This document shows positions 7,761-14,970 of a stretch of 18,438 nt of DNA, one piece after another. Position 1 is the first letter of the stretch. The number at the start of each line of letters is the position of its first letter. Where the stretch lies: contig DATELY010000113.1 of NCBI GenBank assembly GCA_035276085.1, forward strand, positions 1 to 18,438. The letters run 5' to 3'. Made by a program: the position numbers and the translations under genes. This DNA is from DATELY01 sp035276085. GTDB taxonomy: Bacteria; Pseudomonadota; Gammaproteobacteria; Steroidobacterales; Steroidobacteraceae. The notes beneath the pieces were generated by a model. That model ran no database searches. It was not told the origin of the DNA and saw only the letters and a list, made by a program, of their open reading frames with translations.

Positions 7761-7853
7761 GGTCGGCTGGCTTGCTGGCCAGAATGCCCATCAGCTCGAT
7801 GCCGCTGATGCGTGGAGTCACTTCTGGCCAGCCGACCAGCAAGCCAGCCGACC
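7761..7853. repeat. Large interrupted inverted repeat with an inner hairpin
   Basis: GGTCGGCTGGCTTG (7761-7774) pairs with CAAGCCAGCCGACC (7840-7853), and CTGGCCAGAA (7775-7784) pairs with TTCTGGCCAG (7822-7831). This gives 24 paired bases with an 8-base bulge at 7832-7839. The loop holds a second stem, CATCAGC (7789-7795) with GCTGATG (7804-7810). It lies between the RRM terminator and the two unknown genes. It could be a decayed small mobile repeat or a structured RNA; no other copy is in this window. Confidence 0.7.
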
Positions 7854-7874
7854 GACAACCTGTCCCAAAGAAAA

Positions 7875-7902
7875 ACCCCGCGACACTTGCGCATCGCGGG
7901 GT
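7875..7902 (-). terminator. Intrinsic terminator of the second RRM gene
   Basis: Read on the minus strand, ACCCCGCGA and TCGCGGGGT form a perfect 9-bp GC-rich stem around a 10-base loop, followed by a run of T (7875 down to 7871). It starts 39 bases after the stop codon at 7942. On the plus strand the T-run is missing, so termination should act mainly on the RRM transcript. Confidence 0.85.
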
Positions 7903-7941
7903 CTTCAATCTTCGACTTATCTTCGGAGTGTAACGGAGCGC

Positions 7942-8262
7942 TTACCAGCGGCCGCCACCACCACCGCCCCCACCGCTGCGAGGACGACCACCGCCGCCGC
8001 CACCACCACCACCACCGCCGGTACGTTCTTGTGCTTCGTTGACACGCAGAGGGCGACCGCCCATGTCCTTGCCATTGAGTGCCTGGATGGCGCGCTGTGC
8101 ATCTGCACGCGGCATTTCGACGAAGCCGAAGCCACGCGGACGACCGGTTTCACGGTCGTTGATCAGCGCGACGGACTCCACCGTGCCGTGCTGTTCGAAC
8201 AGCGAACGCACCTGGCCCTCGTCAGCCGAGAACGGGAGGTTGCCAACATAGATCTTAGTCAT
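7942..8262 (-). CDS. RRM RNA-binding protein with glycine-rich tail
   Basis: The 106-residue protein has one RNA recognition motif (RNP2 IYVGNL, residues 4-9; RNP1 RGFGFVEM, 43-50) followed by a tail that is almost pure glycine, broken only by RPRS and ending in Arg-Trp. This is the architecture of bacterial and cyanobacterial glycine-rich RNA-binding proteins, which bind RNA and often rise in the cold. It shares 62 of its first 77 residues with the protein at 483-758. The ATG at 8262 is chosen because the paralog begins there with the same MT-IYVGNL; the frame stays open to 8340, but those residues do not match. The transcript probably has a long leader (to about 8547) and ends at a strong terminator at 7875-7902. 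Confidence 0.93.
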   Translation of the reverse strand: MTKIYVGNLPFSADEGQVRSLFEQHGTVESVALINDRETGRPRGFGFVEMPRADAQRAIQALNGKDMGGRPLRVNEAQERTGGGGGGGGGGGRPRSGGGGGGGGRW

Positions 8263-8280
8263 ACAGTTACAGTCTCTCTG

Positions 8281-8302
8281 AAAAATGCCTCGACGACCGA
8301 GG
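8281..8302 (-). promoter_or_regulatory. Terminator-like hairpin in the leader of the second RRM gene
   Basis: On the minus strand CCTCG-GTCGT-CGAGG forms a 5-bp stem followed by CA and five T, ending 19 bases before the ATG at 8262. An additional copy of the first arm, GCCTCG (8331 down to 8326), lies upstream and could compete for CGAGGC. A second hairpin, CAATGGG with CCCATTG, occupies 8340-8361. The arrangement could attenuate transcription or mask the weak ribosome-binding site (AGAGAG). Prediction only. Confidence 0.35.
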
Positions 8303-8553
8303 GTCCATAGCCCACCGGTGACTGACGAGGCCTGGTTCACAATGGGCTCCGTCCCCCATTGCAGAACACGCCCATACGATCAGCCGATCTACGCGACGCG
8401 AATGCACTGGTGCGAAGTCCCAGGCCCTGAAGCCTTAACGGGCTCCAACGTTCGCGGTCTCGTCGGACTTTTCAGGAGTTGGCCTGAAGGTGGGTCATCT
8501 AGACCCGGCTGGCCAAGCCGAAGAAAAAGCAGGCAAAGGCAACGAACGCGCGG

Positions 8554-8582
8554 AGCCTACGCCAGCCCTTTGGCAAAGGCAA
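8554..8582 (-). promoter_or_regulatory. Candidate sigma-70 promoter for the second RRM gene
   Basis: Minus-strand TTGCCT (8582-8577) and TAGGCT (8559-8554) are exactly 17 bases apart, immediately after the HAD gene ends at 8590. Transcription from here would give a leader of about 285 bases, which with the hairpins at 8281-8361 fills the otherwise empty gap 8263-8589. This mirrors the promoter and leader layout of the first RRM gene. Confidence 0.35.
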
Positions 8583-8589
8583 TCGCGAT

Positions 8590-9393
8590 TCAGCCCAATG
8601 TACGCCAGGGCTGCAACGCACTCGGCTTGAGCAGTTCAACTAGTTCCATCAGAGACTTAACCCCGAAATCCGCGGGTGCCTCAGCATCCGGCCAGGTCGT
8701 TCCGAAGCGATCGATCCACACCGTTTGGTAGCCCACGGCCCGAGCACCTGAGACATCCATCACAGGATCGTCCCCCACGTGCAGAAAATGTTTCGGATCG
8801 AGTCCCGCATCCATGAGCGGCCGCAAGAACATCAGCGCCCCGGGTTTGAGCGTGCCGACCTCACGTGCCCAGACGCTGCTGTCGAAATACCGTGCGATGC
8901 CGATTGCCTGCAGATCGGCGTTGCCATTGCTGACCGAGATCAAGCGGTACCGCGCATGCAGCCACTCCAATGCGGGTAGCACGTCATCGAACAACGGCAC
9001 GACATTGCGCAGTCGATAGAACACGTCGAATGCTTCTTCGGCAATCTCATGTGCCTGCTCAGTGCTGTACTGAGCCAGCATGGCGCGTTCGCGCAGCATC
9101 TGTTTGCGCAAGAACGTGAAGTCGTGATCCTTGTCCGGATACGCCATCGCAACTTTCTCGCGCAACGCCGTCATGGTGGACAACGGCATGTCGGCGGTCA
9201 TCTGCGGATAGTGCTGCGCGAGGTAGTCGTGCAGCTCGCGCTCGGCCGCCTCGATGACGGGCTGAATGTCCCACAGCGTATTGTCGAGATCGAGCGTGAT
9301 GACCTGCACCTGAGCAAGATCGACTACGACACGCCCTCTCCCGAGGTCGTATTGACCTGCGCCGTCTTCAACCCCGAATCGCCGCGAGTCCAC
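8590..9393 (-). CDS. HAD-superfamily phosphatase, YigB-like
   Basis: The 267-residue protein shows all four HAD motifs: DLDNT (residues 35-39, nucleophile Asp35), SNGN (155-158), Lys183 in TLKPG, and VGDDPVMD (206-213). The overall pattern, with a helical cap between motifs I and II, resembles E. coli YigB, a phosphatase acting on FMN and on a riboflavin-pathway intermediate; substrate here is not proven. The GTG at 9393 has AGAGGA about 9 bases upstream and lies inside the last codons of metZ, so the two genes overlap by 26 bases and are likely translationally coupled. A later GTG at 9309, just before VITLDLDNT, would make a shorter protein closer to the family start. Confidence 0.88.
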   Translation of the reverse strand: MDSRRFGVEDGAGQYDLGRGRVVVDLAQVQVITLDLDNTLWDIQPVIEAAERELHDYLAQHYPQMTADMPLSTMTALREKVAMAYPDKDHDFTFLRKQMLRERAMLAQYSTEQAHEIAEEAFDVFYRLRNVVPLFDDVLPALEWLHARYRLISVSNGNADLQAIGIARYFDSSVWAREVGTLKPGALMFLRPLMDAGLDPKHFLHVGDDPVMDVSGARAVGYQTVWIDRFGTTWPDAEAPADFGVKSLMELVELLKPSALQPWRTLG

Positions 9394-10552
9394 GTTGTAA
9401 ATCCTCTTTCAAGTCTGCTACGTCCTCGAGTCCGACAGAGATACGCAGCACTCCTTCAGTGATGCCCGCGCGTTCGCGCTCCGCAGCCGTGATGCGGGCA
9501 TGTGTCGTCGTGGCCGGATGGGTGATCGTCGTTTTCGCGTCGCCGAGGTTCGCCGTGATCGACATCAAGTGCGTTGCGTCGATGAAGCGCCACGCGCCTT
9601 CTCTCGCACCTTCGACTTCGAACGCGACGATGCCGCCGAATCCCCGTTGCTGGCGTTTCGCAAGCTCATGTTGCGGGTGCGACTCCAGTCCGGCGTAGTG
9701 CACCTTGCGGACACCCGCCTGCCGTTCGAGCCAGCGCGCGATGTCGAGTGCAGCCGCCGAATGGGCACGCATGCGCAGCTCGAGTGTTTCCAATCCCTTC
9801 AAGAACACCCAGGCATTGAACGGGCTCATGCTCGGACCTGCCGACCGCAGGAAACCAAACACATCCGTGCCGACGACTTGCTTGCTCCCGAGCACTGCAC
9901 CACCGACGCAACGACCCTGTCCGTCGAGATACTTGGTCGCTGAGTGAATCACGACGTCTGCACCGAGCTCGAGCGGCTTTTGCAGTGCGGGGGTACAGAA
10001 GCAATTGTCCACCGCGAACAGGACACCGCGCTCGCGGGCGATCTTCGCAATGCCCGCGATGTCCGCAATTGCGGCCATGGGATTGGTCGGCGTCTCCAGG
10101 AACATCAGCCGCGTGTTCGGACGAATGGCTCGCGCCCACGCCTGGGTGTCATTCGGCGAGACATAGCTGACCTCGACACCGAACTTCACGATGTAGCGAT
10201 TCAGCAGCGCGATGGTGGAGCCGAACACGCTGTCGGAGCAGATCAAGTGATCGCCGGCCTTCAGCAACGCCATGCACAACGACAGGATCGCGCCCATGCC
10301 CGAAGCAGTGGCCACGCAGCTTTCGGCACCTTCCATGGCCGCGAGCCGCTCCTCGAAGCAGCGCACCGTGGGATTCGTGAAGCGCGAATAGATATTGCCC
10401 TCGGCGCCGTCCTGAAACTTCGACGCCGCTTCCGCCGCATTCGCGAACACGAAGCTCGACGTAGTGAAGATGGCCTCCGAATGCTCGCCTTCGTGCGTGC
10501 GGACCTGGCCGGCGCGGATGGCAAGCGTTGCGGGGCGATATTCGGGGGCCAT
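9368..10552 (-). CDS. metZ: O-succinylhomoserine sulfhydrylase, PLP-dependent
   Basis: The 394-residue protein belongs to the Cys/Met-metabolism PLP family. The PLP Schiff-base lysine is Lys207 in SATKYLDGQGR, a form typical of MetZ rather than MetB or MetY. YSRFTNPT (55-62) supplies phosphate contacts, and ETPTNP (153-158) is the family motif. MetZ makes homocysteine directly from O-succinylhomoserine and sulfide in methionine synthesis. The frame is open upstream to 10717, but homology begins at the ATG at 10552, with AAGG upstream. The HAD phosphatase gene overlaps its end. O-acetylhomoserine sulfhydrylase or cystathionine gamma-synthase activity is the main alternative. Confidence 0.92.
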   Translation of the reverse strand: MAPEYRPATLAIRAGQVRTHEGEHSEAIFTTSSFVFANAAEAASKFQDGAEGNIYSRFTNPTVRCFEERLAAMEGAESCVATASGMGAILSLCMALLKAGDHLICSDSVFGSTIALLNRYIVKFGVEVSYVSPNDTQAWARAIRPNTRLMFLETPTNPMAAIADIAGIAKIARERGVLFAVDNCFCTPALQKPLELGADVVIHSATKYLDGQGRCVGGAVLGSKQVVGTDVFGFLRSAGPSMSPFNAWVFLKGLETLELRMRAHSAAALDIARWLERQAGVRKVHYAGLESHPQHELAKRQQRGFGGIVAFEVEGAREGAWRFIDATHLMSITANLGDAKTTITHPATTTHARITAAERERAGITEGVLRISVGLEDVADLKEDLQRGLAAIRG

Positions 10553-10658
10553 GACCGACCTTGAGCAATTCGAAACGGAGCGCTGAAGGCTACCTGAGCG
10601 GTGCACGCGCTCGCCAGTCGAACAACGCATTTCTGGCGCAAGACGCGGGTAGGAGGAA

Positions 10659-10753
10659 AGCGGTTGGCGGTTGGCAGGAATCGAGGTCGCGTTGCAAAGG
10701 CGTGCCGCGCAGCGCACTCTGAACCAACCGCTAACCGCTAACCGCCAACCGCT
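10659..10753. repeat. Tandem heptamers forming an inverted repeat before the GST gene
   Basis: Four head-to-tail heptamers AACCGCT, AACCGCT, AACCGCC, AACCGCT fill 10726-10753 and end six bases before the ATG at 10760. Two inverted copies lie at 10659-10675 (AGCGGTTGGCGGTTGGC). The outer 17 bases of each arm pair with a single mismatch, which would be a G-U pair in RNA, leaving a 61-base loop. No Shine-Dalgarno sequence is visible between the repeats and the ATG. The gap separates metZ and the GST gene, so it may also hold divergent promoters. Confidence 0.75.
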
Positions 10754-10759
10754 TCTCCC

Positions 10760-11389
10760 ATGCTGAAGCTCGTCATTGGCAACAAGAATCTGTCTTCCTG
10801 GTCGCTGCGGCCCTGGCTCTTGCTGCGCCAGTGCAACTTGCCGTTCGAAGAAATCGGGCTACGGTTGGACACCCCCGAGTTTCAGGCTCAGATCGGTCAA
10901 TACACCCCCGCCCGGCGCGTGCCCGTGCTGATCGATGGCACGATCACCGTGTGGGATTCGCTCGCGATCTGCGAATACGTGAACGAGCTCGTGAAGGGTG
11001 CAGCCTGGCCGTCGGATCGTGCCGCCCGTGCCCATGCCCGCGCCGTCAGTGCCGAAATGCATTCCGGATTCTCGGCGCTGCGGCACACCTGGAGCATGCG
11101 CGCCGCCGAGAAGGTCAAGGTGGAGGCCACCCCGGCAACGCTGCTCGACATCCAGCGCATCGATGCGATCTGGCAGGATTGCCGGCAACGCTATCGCGGA
11201 CCCTGGCTGTTCGGACCCAGCTTCACGATTCCTGATGCGATGTACGCGCCCGTGGTCCTGCGCTTCAACACCTATGGCCCGAAGCTCTCTTCCAGCGCGG
11301 AGATGTATGTCCAGCAGGCACTCGGCGACCGGCATTTGCACGCATGGATCCAAGGCGCCGCTCAGGAGATTGGTATGCGTGGGGCCTGA
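10760..11389 (+). CDS. Glutathione S-transferase
   Basis: The 209-residue protein has the thioredoxin-like N-terminal domain of soluble GSTs: SSWSLRPWLLL (residues 12-22) carrying the serine of the active-site region, cis-proline Pro55 in VPVL, and glutathione-binding Asp66-Ser67 in WDSLAICEY. The C-terminal part is the usual helical domain. Such enzymes conjugate or reduce with glutathione in the cytoplasm; the acceptor substrate is unknown. The usual GKVPVL is ARRVPVL here, a minor variation. The start lacks a ribosome-binding site and follows the heptamer repeat by six bases. It is followed by a FIST-domain gene on the same strand 119 bases later. Confidence 0.9.
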   Translation: MLKLVIGNKNLSSWSLRPWLLLRQCNLPFEEIGLRLDTPEFQAQIGQYTPARRVPVLIDGTITVWDSLAICEYVNELVKGAAWPSDRAARAHARAVSAEMHSGFSALRHTWSMRAAEKVKVEATPATLLDIQRIDAIWQDCRQRYRGPWLFGPSFTIPDAMYAPVVLRFNTYGPKLSSSAEMYVQQALGDRHLHAWIQGAAQEIGMRGA

Positions 11390-11403
11390 GCAATGCGATG
11401 CAC

Positions 11404-11420
11404 GGTGTCCGCTGGACACC
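11404..11420 (+). terminator. Short hairpin between the GST and FIST genes
   Basis: GGTGTCC-GCT-GGACACC is a perfect 7-bp stem with a 3-base loop, 14 bases after the GST stop codon. No T-run follows, so it is a weak candidate terminator or an mRNA-stabilising hairpin. Confidence 0.35.
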
Positions 11421-11508
11421 TACAAAGAAGCGATGGCTCGAATGTCTGCCGCCAACGGTCCAGACGGTCGCGGACTATGAATCAGATCTTCCAGATGGAG
11501 CGGTGCGG

Positions 11509-12696
11509 ATGAAGTGGGCGTCGATTGTAGATACGAGCGCCTCCTTGACCACGGCGGTGGAGCAGGCCGCCGACCAGCTCTTTGCCGCGCTCGGCAAGCA
11601 GGAGCCCAACCTCGTGATCGCGTTCGTCAGCGAACACCACGCCGCGCTGTACGACGAGTTGCCAGCGTTGGTGGCCGGGGAGTTCGACTCCGCTCATCTG
11701 GTGGGCTGCTCGGGGGCCGGCGTGATCGGCGCGGCGGGTGAAGTCGAAGACCGCCCGGCGCTCGTGCTCATGGGCGCACTGCTGCCGGGCGTGCGCATTC
11801 GTGCCACGCACTTGGACAGCGGCGATATCCCTCCCGTCTATGCCGAGCCGATCGTCTGGGAGGACGTGGTTCGCCTGTCCGCCGCTCAGGAACCCTCCTT
11901 CCTGGTGCTGTCGGACCCGCACAGCTTCGAGGTGGAAAGTTTTCTCAAAGGTCTCGATCGCATCTTCCCCCGGGCCACGAAAGTCGGCGGCATCGCCAGC
12001 GGCGGCAGCGCACAAGCCGGTAGTCACGTGCTGTTCCTCGACCATCACGTCTATCGTTCGGGTGCCGTGGTGATCGGCTTCACCGGCGATATCGAAATCG
12101 ACACCGTCGTGGCACAGGGTTGCCGGCCGGTGGGCGACCCGATGTTCGTGACCCTCGCTCACGAGAATCTCATTCGCGAACTGGACGGCCACGCAGCACG
12201 GGACGTCCTTGCGAACGTGTACGAGCGCTTGCCGTACAACGATCGCGACCTGTTCAGTCGTTCGCTGTTTCTGGGTCTCGCGCTGCGCCAGGACGCCAGC
12301 GAATATGGCCCCGGCGATTTCCTGATCCGCACCGTACTCGGCCTGGATCCACAAAGCGGGGCGCTGTGGGTCAATGCGAACGTGGAACAGAACCGAGTCG
12401 TGCAGTTTCACTTGCGCGACGCCTCCGCCTCCGCGATGGACCTGGAGCGCATGTTGACCTCCTATCGCTCGATGCGCGGCAATGAGCCGTCGGCCGCCGC
12501 GCTACTGTTCTCCTGCTCCGGTCGGGGCGTCGGTCTCTACGAGCAGCCGGATCACGACTCCAATGCCTTCCGTCGTCTGGTGGCGGACATTCCCATCGGC
12601 GGCTTCTTCTGCAATGGCGAGATCGGGCCGGTTCACAACACCACGTATCTGCATTCGTATACGAGCGTGTTCGCGGTGTTCAGACCGCGGCTGTAG
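11509..12696 (+). CDS. FIST-domain signal-sensing protein (FIST N and C domains)
   Basis: This 395-residue protein matches the FIST layout: an N-terminal FIST domain (roughly residues 20-210, with VAFVSEHH-like strand and the glycine-rich LVGCSGAGVIG turn) and a C-terminal FIST_C domain containing LLFSCSGRG and GGFFCNGEIGPV near the end. FIST domains are thought to bind small ligands such as amino acids in signal transduction. There is no attached kinase, cyclase or methyl-accepting domain, so it acts as a stand-alone cytoplasmic module with an unknown partner. The ATG at 11509 has GGAG eight bases upstream; the frame is open to 11344, but those residues overlap the GST gene and look unrelated. 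Confidence 0.9.
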   Translation: MKWASIVDTSASLTTAVEQAADQLFAALGKQEPNLVIAFVSEHHAALYDELPALVAGEFDSAHLVGCSGAGVIGAAGEVEDRPALVLMGALLPGVRIRATHLDSGDIPPVYAEPIVWEDVVRLSAAQEPSFLVLSDPHSFEVESFLKGLDRIFPRATKVGGIASGGSAQAGSHVLFLDHHVYRSGAVVIGFTGDIEIDTVVAQGCRPVGDPMFVTLAHENLIRELDGHAARDVLANVYERLPYNDRDLFSRSLFLGLALRQDASEYGPGDFLIRTVLGLDPQSGALWVNANVEQNRVVQFHLRDASASAMDLERMLTSYRSMRGNEPSAAALLFSCSGRGVGLYEQPDHDSNAFRRLVADIPIGGFFCNGEIGPVHNTTYLHSYTSVFAVFRPRL

Positions 12697-12713
12697 CCTC
12701 TGCACCAAGAATT

Positions 12714-12755
12714 GCGTCCCTTCCCTTGCGAAGCGAGGGAAGGACAGGATGGGGG
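12714..12755. repeat. REP-like palindrome, copy B
   Basis: GCGTCCCTTCCCTTGCG and a following CGAGGGAAGGACAGGATGGGGG form a palindrome with a GGATGGGGG tail, 17 bases after the FIST stop. Copy C lies in the opposite direction 35 bases further on. Confidence 0.7.
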
Positions 12756-12790
12756 TTCTTCTTCCTAAGATTGAGAGACGCTAACGCGCT

Positions 12791-12834
12791 TGCCCCCACC
12801 CTAACCCTCCCCCGCTATCGCAAGGGAGGGGACC
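12791..12834. repeat. REP-like palindrome, copy C, inverted relative to B
   Basis: TGCCCCCACCCTAACCCTCC followed by the core CCCGCTATCGCAAGGGAGGGG closely matches the reverse complement of copy E (15980-16020). With copy B it makes an inverted pair facing tail to tail, like the BIME arrangement known for enterobacterial REPs. Confidence 0.7.
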
Positions 12835-12900
12835 GGAGCGCGCTCTTGATTGGGTAAGATCGCTCATTCCTCACCCACTCCTTACCGCTGACCGTATTGC

Positions 12901-14961
12901 ATGAATCCATTCGCCCGCGTCGTCTGTTCACTCGTTGCTGTTCTCTCCACGTCCTTACTGCAAGCAGCGCCTCACCCCTTCTCCGTCGAGGATCTCGTGC
13001 GTCTGCGACGCGTGTCGGAACCGGCGCTGTCACCCGATGGCAAGACGGTTGTGTTCACCGTGCGCGAAACCGACATGGACGCCAATCGCGGCCGCACCGA
13101 TCTGTGGGCGCTCGATCTCGTGACGCAAGGTGCCCAGCCTCGACGCATCACGAGCCACGCGGAAAACGACGGAGCCGCTCAATGGTCACGCGACGGCAAG
13201 TGGCTCTACTTCCTCTCGGCACGCAGCGGGTCGGATCAAGTCTGGCGCATGGACATGGCGGGAGGCGAGGCGCAAGCAGTCACGCATTTTCCGCTCGATG
13301 TCGGCTCGTTCCGGGTTTCACCGGATGGCACGAGGCTCATCGTCTCGATGGATGTCTATCCCGACTGTGCCGATCTGGCCTGCACCGCGGAGCGCACGAA
13401 GCAGCATGAAGCGGATAAAGCGAAAGGGGTCGTGCAGGAGCGTCTGTTCGTCAGGCATTGGGATACCTGGAAGGACGGGCGTGTGTCTCACTTATTCCTC
13501 GTCGAGCTGGGCGATATCGATGCACCACCGACAGCGATTGCACCGGAACTCGATGCCGATGTGCCCTCGAAGCCGTTTGGCGACAGCGCCGACTACACGT
13601 TCTCGCCCGACAGCCAGCGTATCGTCTTCTCCGCTCGCGTGAAGGGACGCACCGAAGCGTGGTCGACCAACTTCGATCTGTTCGAAGTCGCGCTCTCGGA
13701 GCCAGCCAAGGCGCGCAACCTGACCGAGAGCAATCCTGCATGGGATGCGCAGCCCATCTTCTCGCCCGACGGTCGCATGCTCGCGTGGCGCGCCATGACT
13801 CGACCGGGATTCGAGGCCGACCGCTTCCGCATCGTCGTACGCGATTTGAAGAACGGCGAGCAACGCGTACTGACGGAAGGCTGGGATCGCTCCGTCGATG
13901 GCATCGCATTCTCTACCGATGGCAAGACTCTCTACGCTCACACCGATCACTACGGTCAGCACCCACTGTGGAGCGTCGAAGTGAAAACCGGCAAGCCGAC
14001 GATGCTCACGGGTCCGGGACACATCGAGGCTTACAGCGTCGGCGAACGCGAGATCGTGTACACGGTATCGTCATTGAAATCGCCCGCTGAATTGGCGGCC
14101 GTGTCGACTCGCGGCGAGTTGAGAGATCTCCCCAAGCTGAACACCGATCTGTTGCGGGACGCGAAACTGGGCGACGTCGAGCAGTTCACCTTCGCGGGTT
14201 GGAATGGCGAGACGGTGTACGGGCATGTCGTGAAGCCGATCGACTTCAAAGCCGGCTCCAAGTATCCGATTGCCTTCATCGTGCACGGCGGCCCGCAAGT
14301 CTCCTTCGGCAATCAATGGAGCTACCGCTGGAATCCGCAAACCTATGCCGGTGCCGGCTACGCGGCGGTGTTCATCGATTTCCACGGCTCACCCGGCTAT
14401 GGCCAGGCGTTCACCGACTCCATCTCGGGGGACTGGGGCGGCAAGCCACTCGAAGATCTGCAGAAGGGATTGGCTGCCGCACTCAACAAGTATCAGTGGC
14501 TCGATGGCGATCGTGCGTGTGCGCTGGGCGCGTCGTACGGCGGTTACATGATGAACTGGATGGCAGGCGTCTGGTCCCAACCGTTCCGCTGCTTCGTCAC
14601 GCACGCCGGTATCTTCGACAATCGCTTCATGGCGTATTCGACGGAAGAACTGTGGTTCGATGAATGGGAGTTCGGCGGCCCGCCGTATGAAGTGCCCGAG
14701 AACTTCGAACGACACAATCCCGTGAACCACGTGGCGGACTGGAAGAAGCCGATGCTCGTGATTCACGGGCAGCGCGACTATCGAGTGCCGTATACCCAAG
14801 GCCTTGCAGCATTCACGGCGCTGCAACGTCGCGGGATCGAGAGCAGGCTGCTCATCTTCCCCGACGAGAACCACTGGATTCTGAAGCCTGCGAACAGCAT
14901 TCAATGGCACCGCGAAGTCGGCGCGTGGCTCGCGCGCTGGCTACAGCAACCGTCCAACTGA
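12901..14961 (+). CDS. Secreted prolyl-oligopeptidase-family (S9) peptidase
   Basis: The 686-residue protein starts with a signal peptide (residues 1 to about 23, ending LLQAA). An N-terminal beta-propeller follows, recognised by recurring SPDGK-type blades (e.g. residues 41-45, FSPDSQR, FSPDGRML, FSTDGKTL). The C-terminal alpha/beta-hydrolase domain has the complete triad: Ser545 in GASYGGYM, Asp626 in HGQRDYRVP and His658 in ENHW. This is the acylaminoacyl-peptidase/dipeptidyl-peptidase type of S9 enzyme, which trims short peptides, here probably in the periplasm. No ribosome-binding site is obvious before the ATG. The flavin oxidoreductase gene starts nine bases after it ends, so they likely form an operon. 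Confidence 0.93.
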   Translation: MNPFARVVCSLVAVLSTSLLQAAPHPFSVEDLVRLRRVSEPALSPDGKTVVFTVRETDMDANRGRTDLWALDLVTQGAQPRRITSHAENDGAAQWSRDGKWLYFLSARSGSDQVWRMDMAGGEAQAVTHFPLDVGSFRVSPDGTRLIVSMDVYPDCADLACTAERTKQHEADKAKGVVQERLFVRHWDTWKDGRVSHLFLVELGDIDAPPTAIAPELDADVPSKPFGDSADYTFSPDSQRIVFSARVKGRTEAWSTNFDLFEVALSEPAKARNLTESNPAWDAQPIFSPDGRMLAWRAMTRPGFEADRFRIVVRDLKNGEQRVLTEGWDRSVDGIAFSTDGKTLYAHTDHYGQHPLWSVEVKTGKPTMLTGPGHIEAYSVGEREIVYTVSSLKSPAELAAVSTRGELRDLPKLNTDLLRDAKLGDVEQFTFAGWNGETVYGHVVKPIDFKAGSKYPIAFIVHGGPQVSFGNQWSYRWNPQTYAGAGYAAVFIDFHGSPGYGQAFTDSISGDWGGKPLEDLQKGLAAALNKYQWLDGDRACALGASYGGYMMNWMAGVWSQPFRCFVTHAGIFDNRFMAYSTEELWFDEWEFGGPPYEVPENFERHNPVNHVADWKKPMLVIHGQRDYRVPYTQGLAAFTALQRRGIESRLLIFPDENHWILKPANSIQWHREVGAWLARWLQQPSN

Positions 14962-14970
14962 GGAACCTGT

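Noticed and set aside
7486..7908. A 140-codon minus-strand frame that includes an Ile-Ile-Ile run, resembling an ilv leader peptide
   Set aside because: It starts within the intrinsic terminator and crosses the large inverted repeat; no branched-chain amino-acid gene follows, so attenuation control is unsupported.
7942..8032. Regular CCACCACC-type repeat that could look like a short tandem or CRISPR-like array
   Set aside because: It is the glycine-rich coding tail of the RRM protein; units are triplets without spacers.
10553..10717. Upstream in-frame extension of metZ
   Set aside because: Residues do not resemble the family, which begins at the ATG at 10552, and the extension runs into the heptamer repeat region.
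11344..11508. N-terminal extension of the FIST reading frame
   Set aside because: It overlaps the GST gene, has no FIST similarity, and the ATG at 11509 has a good ribosome-binding site.
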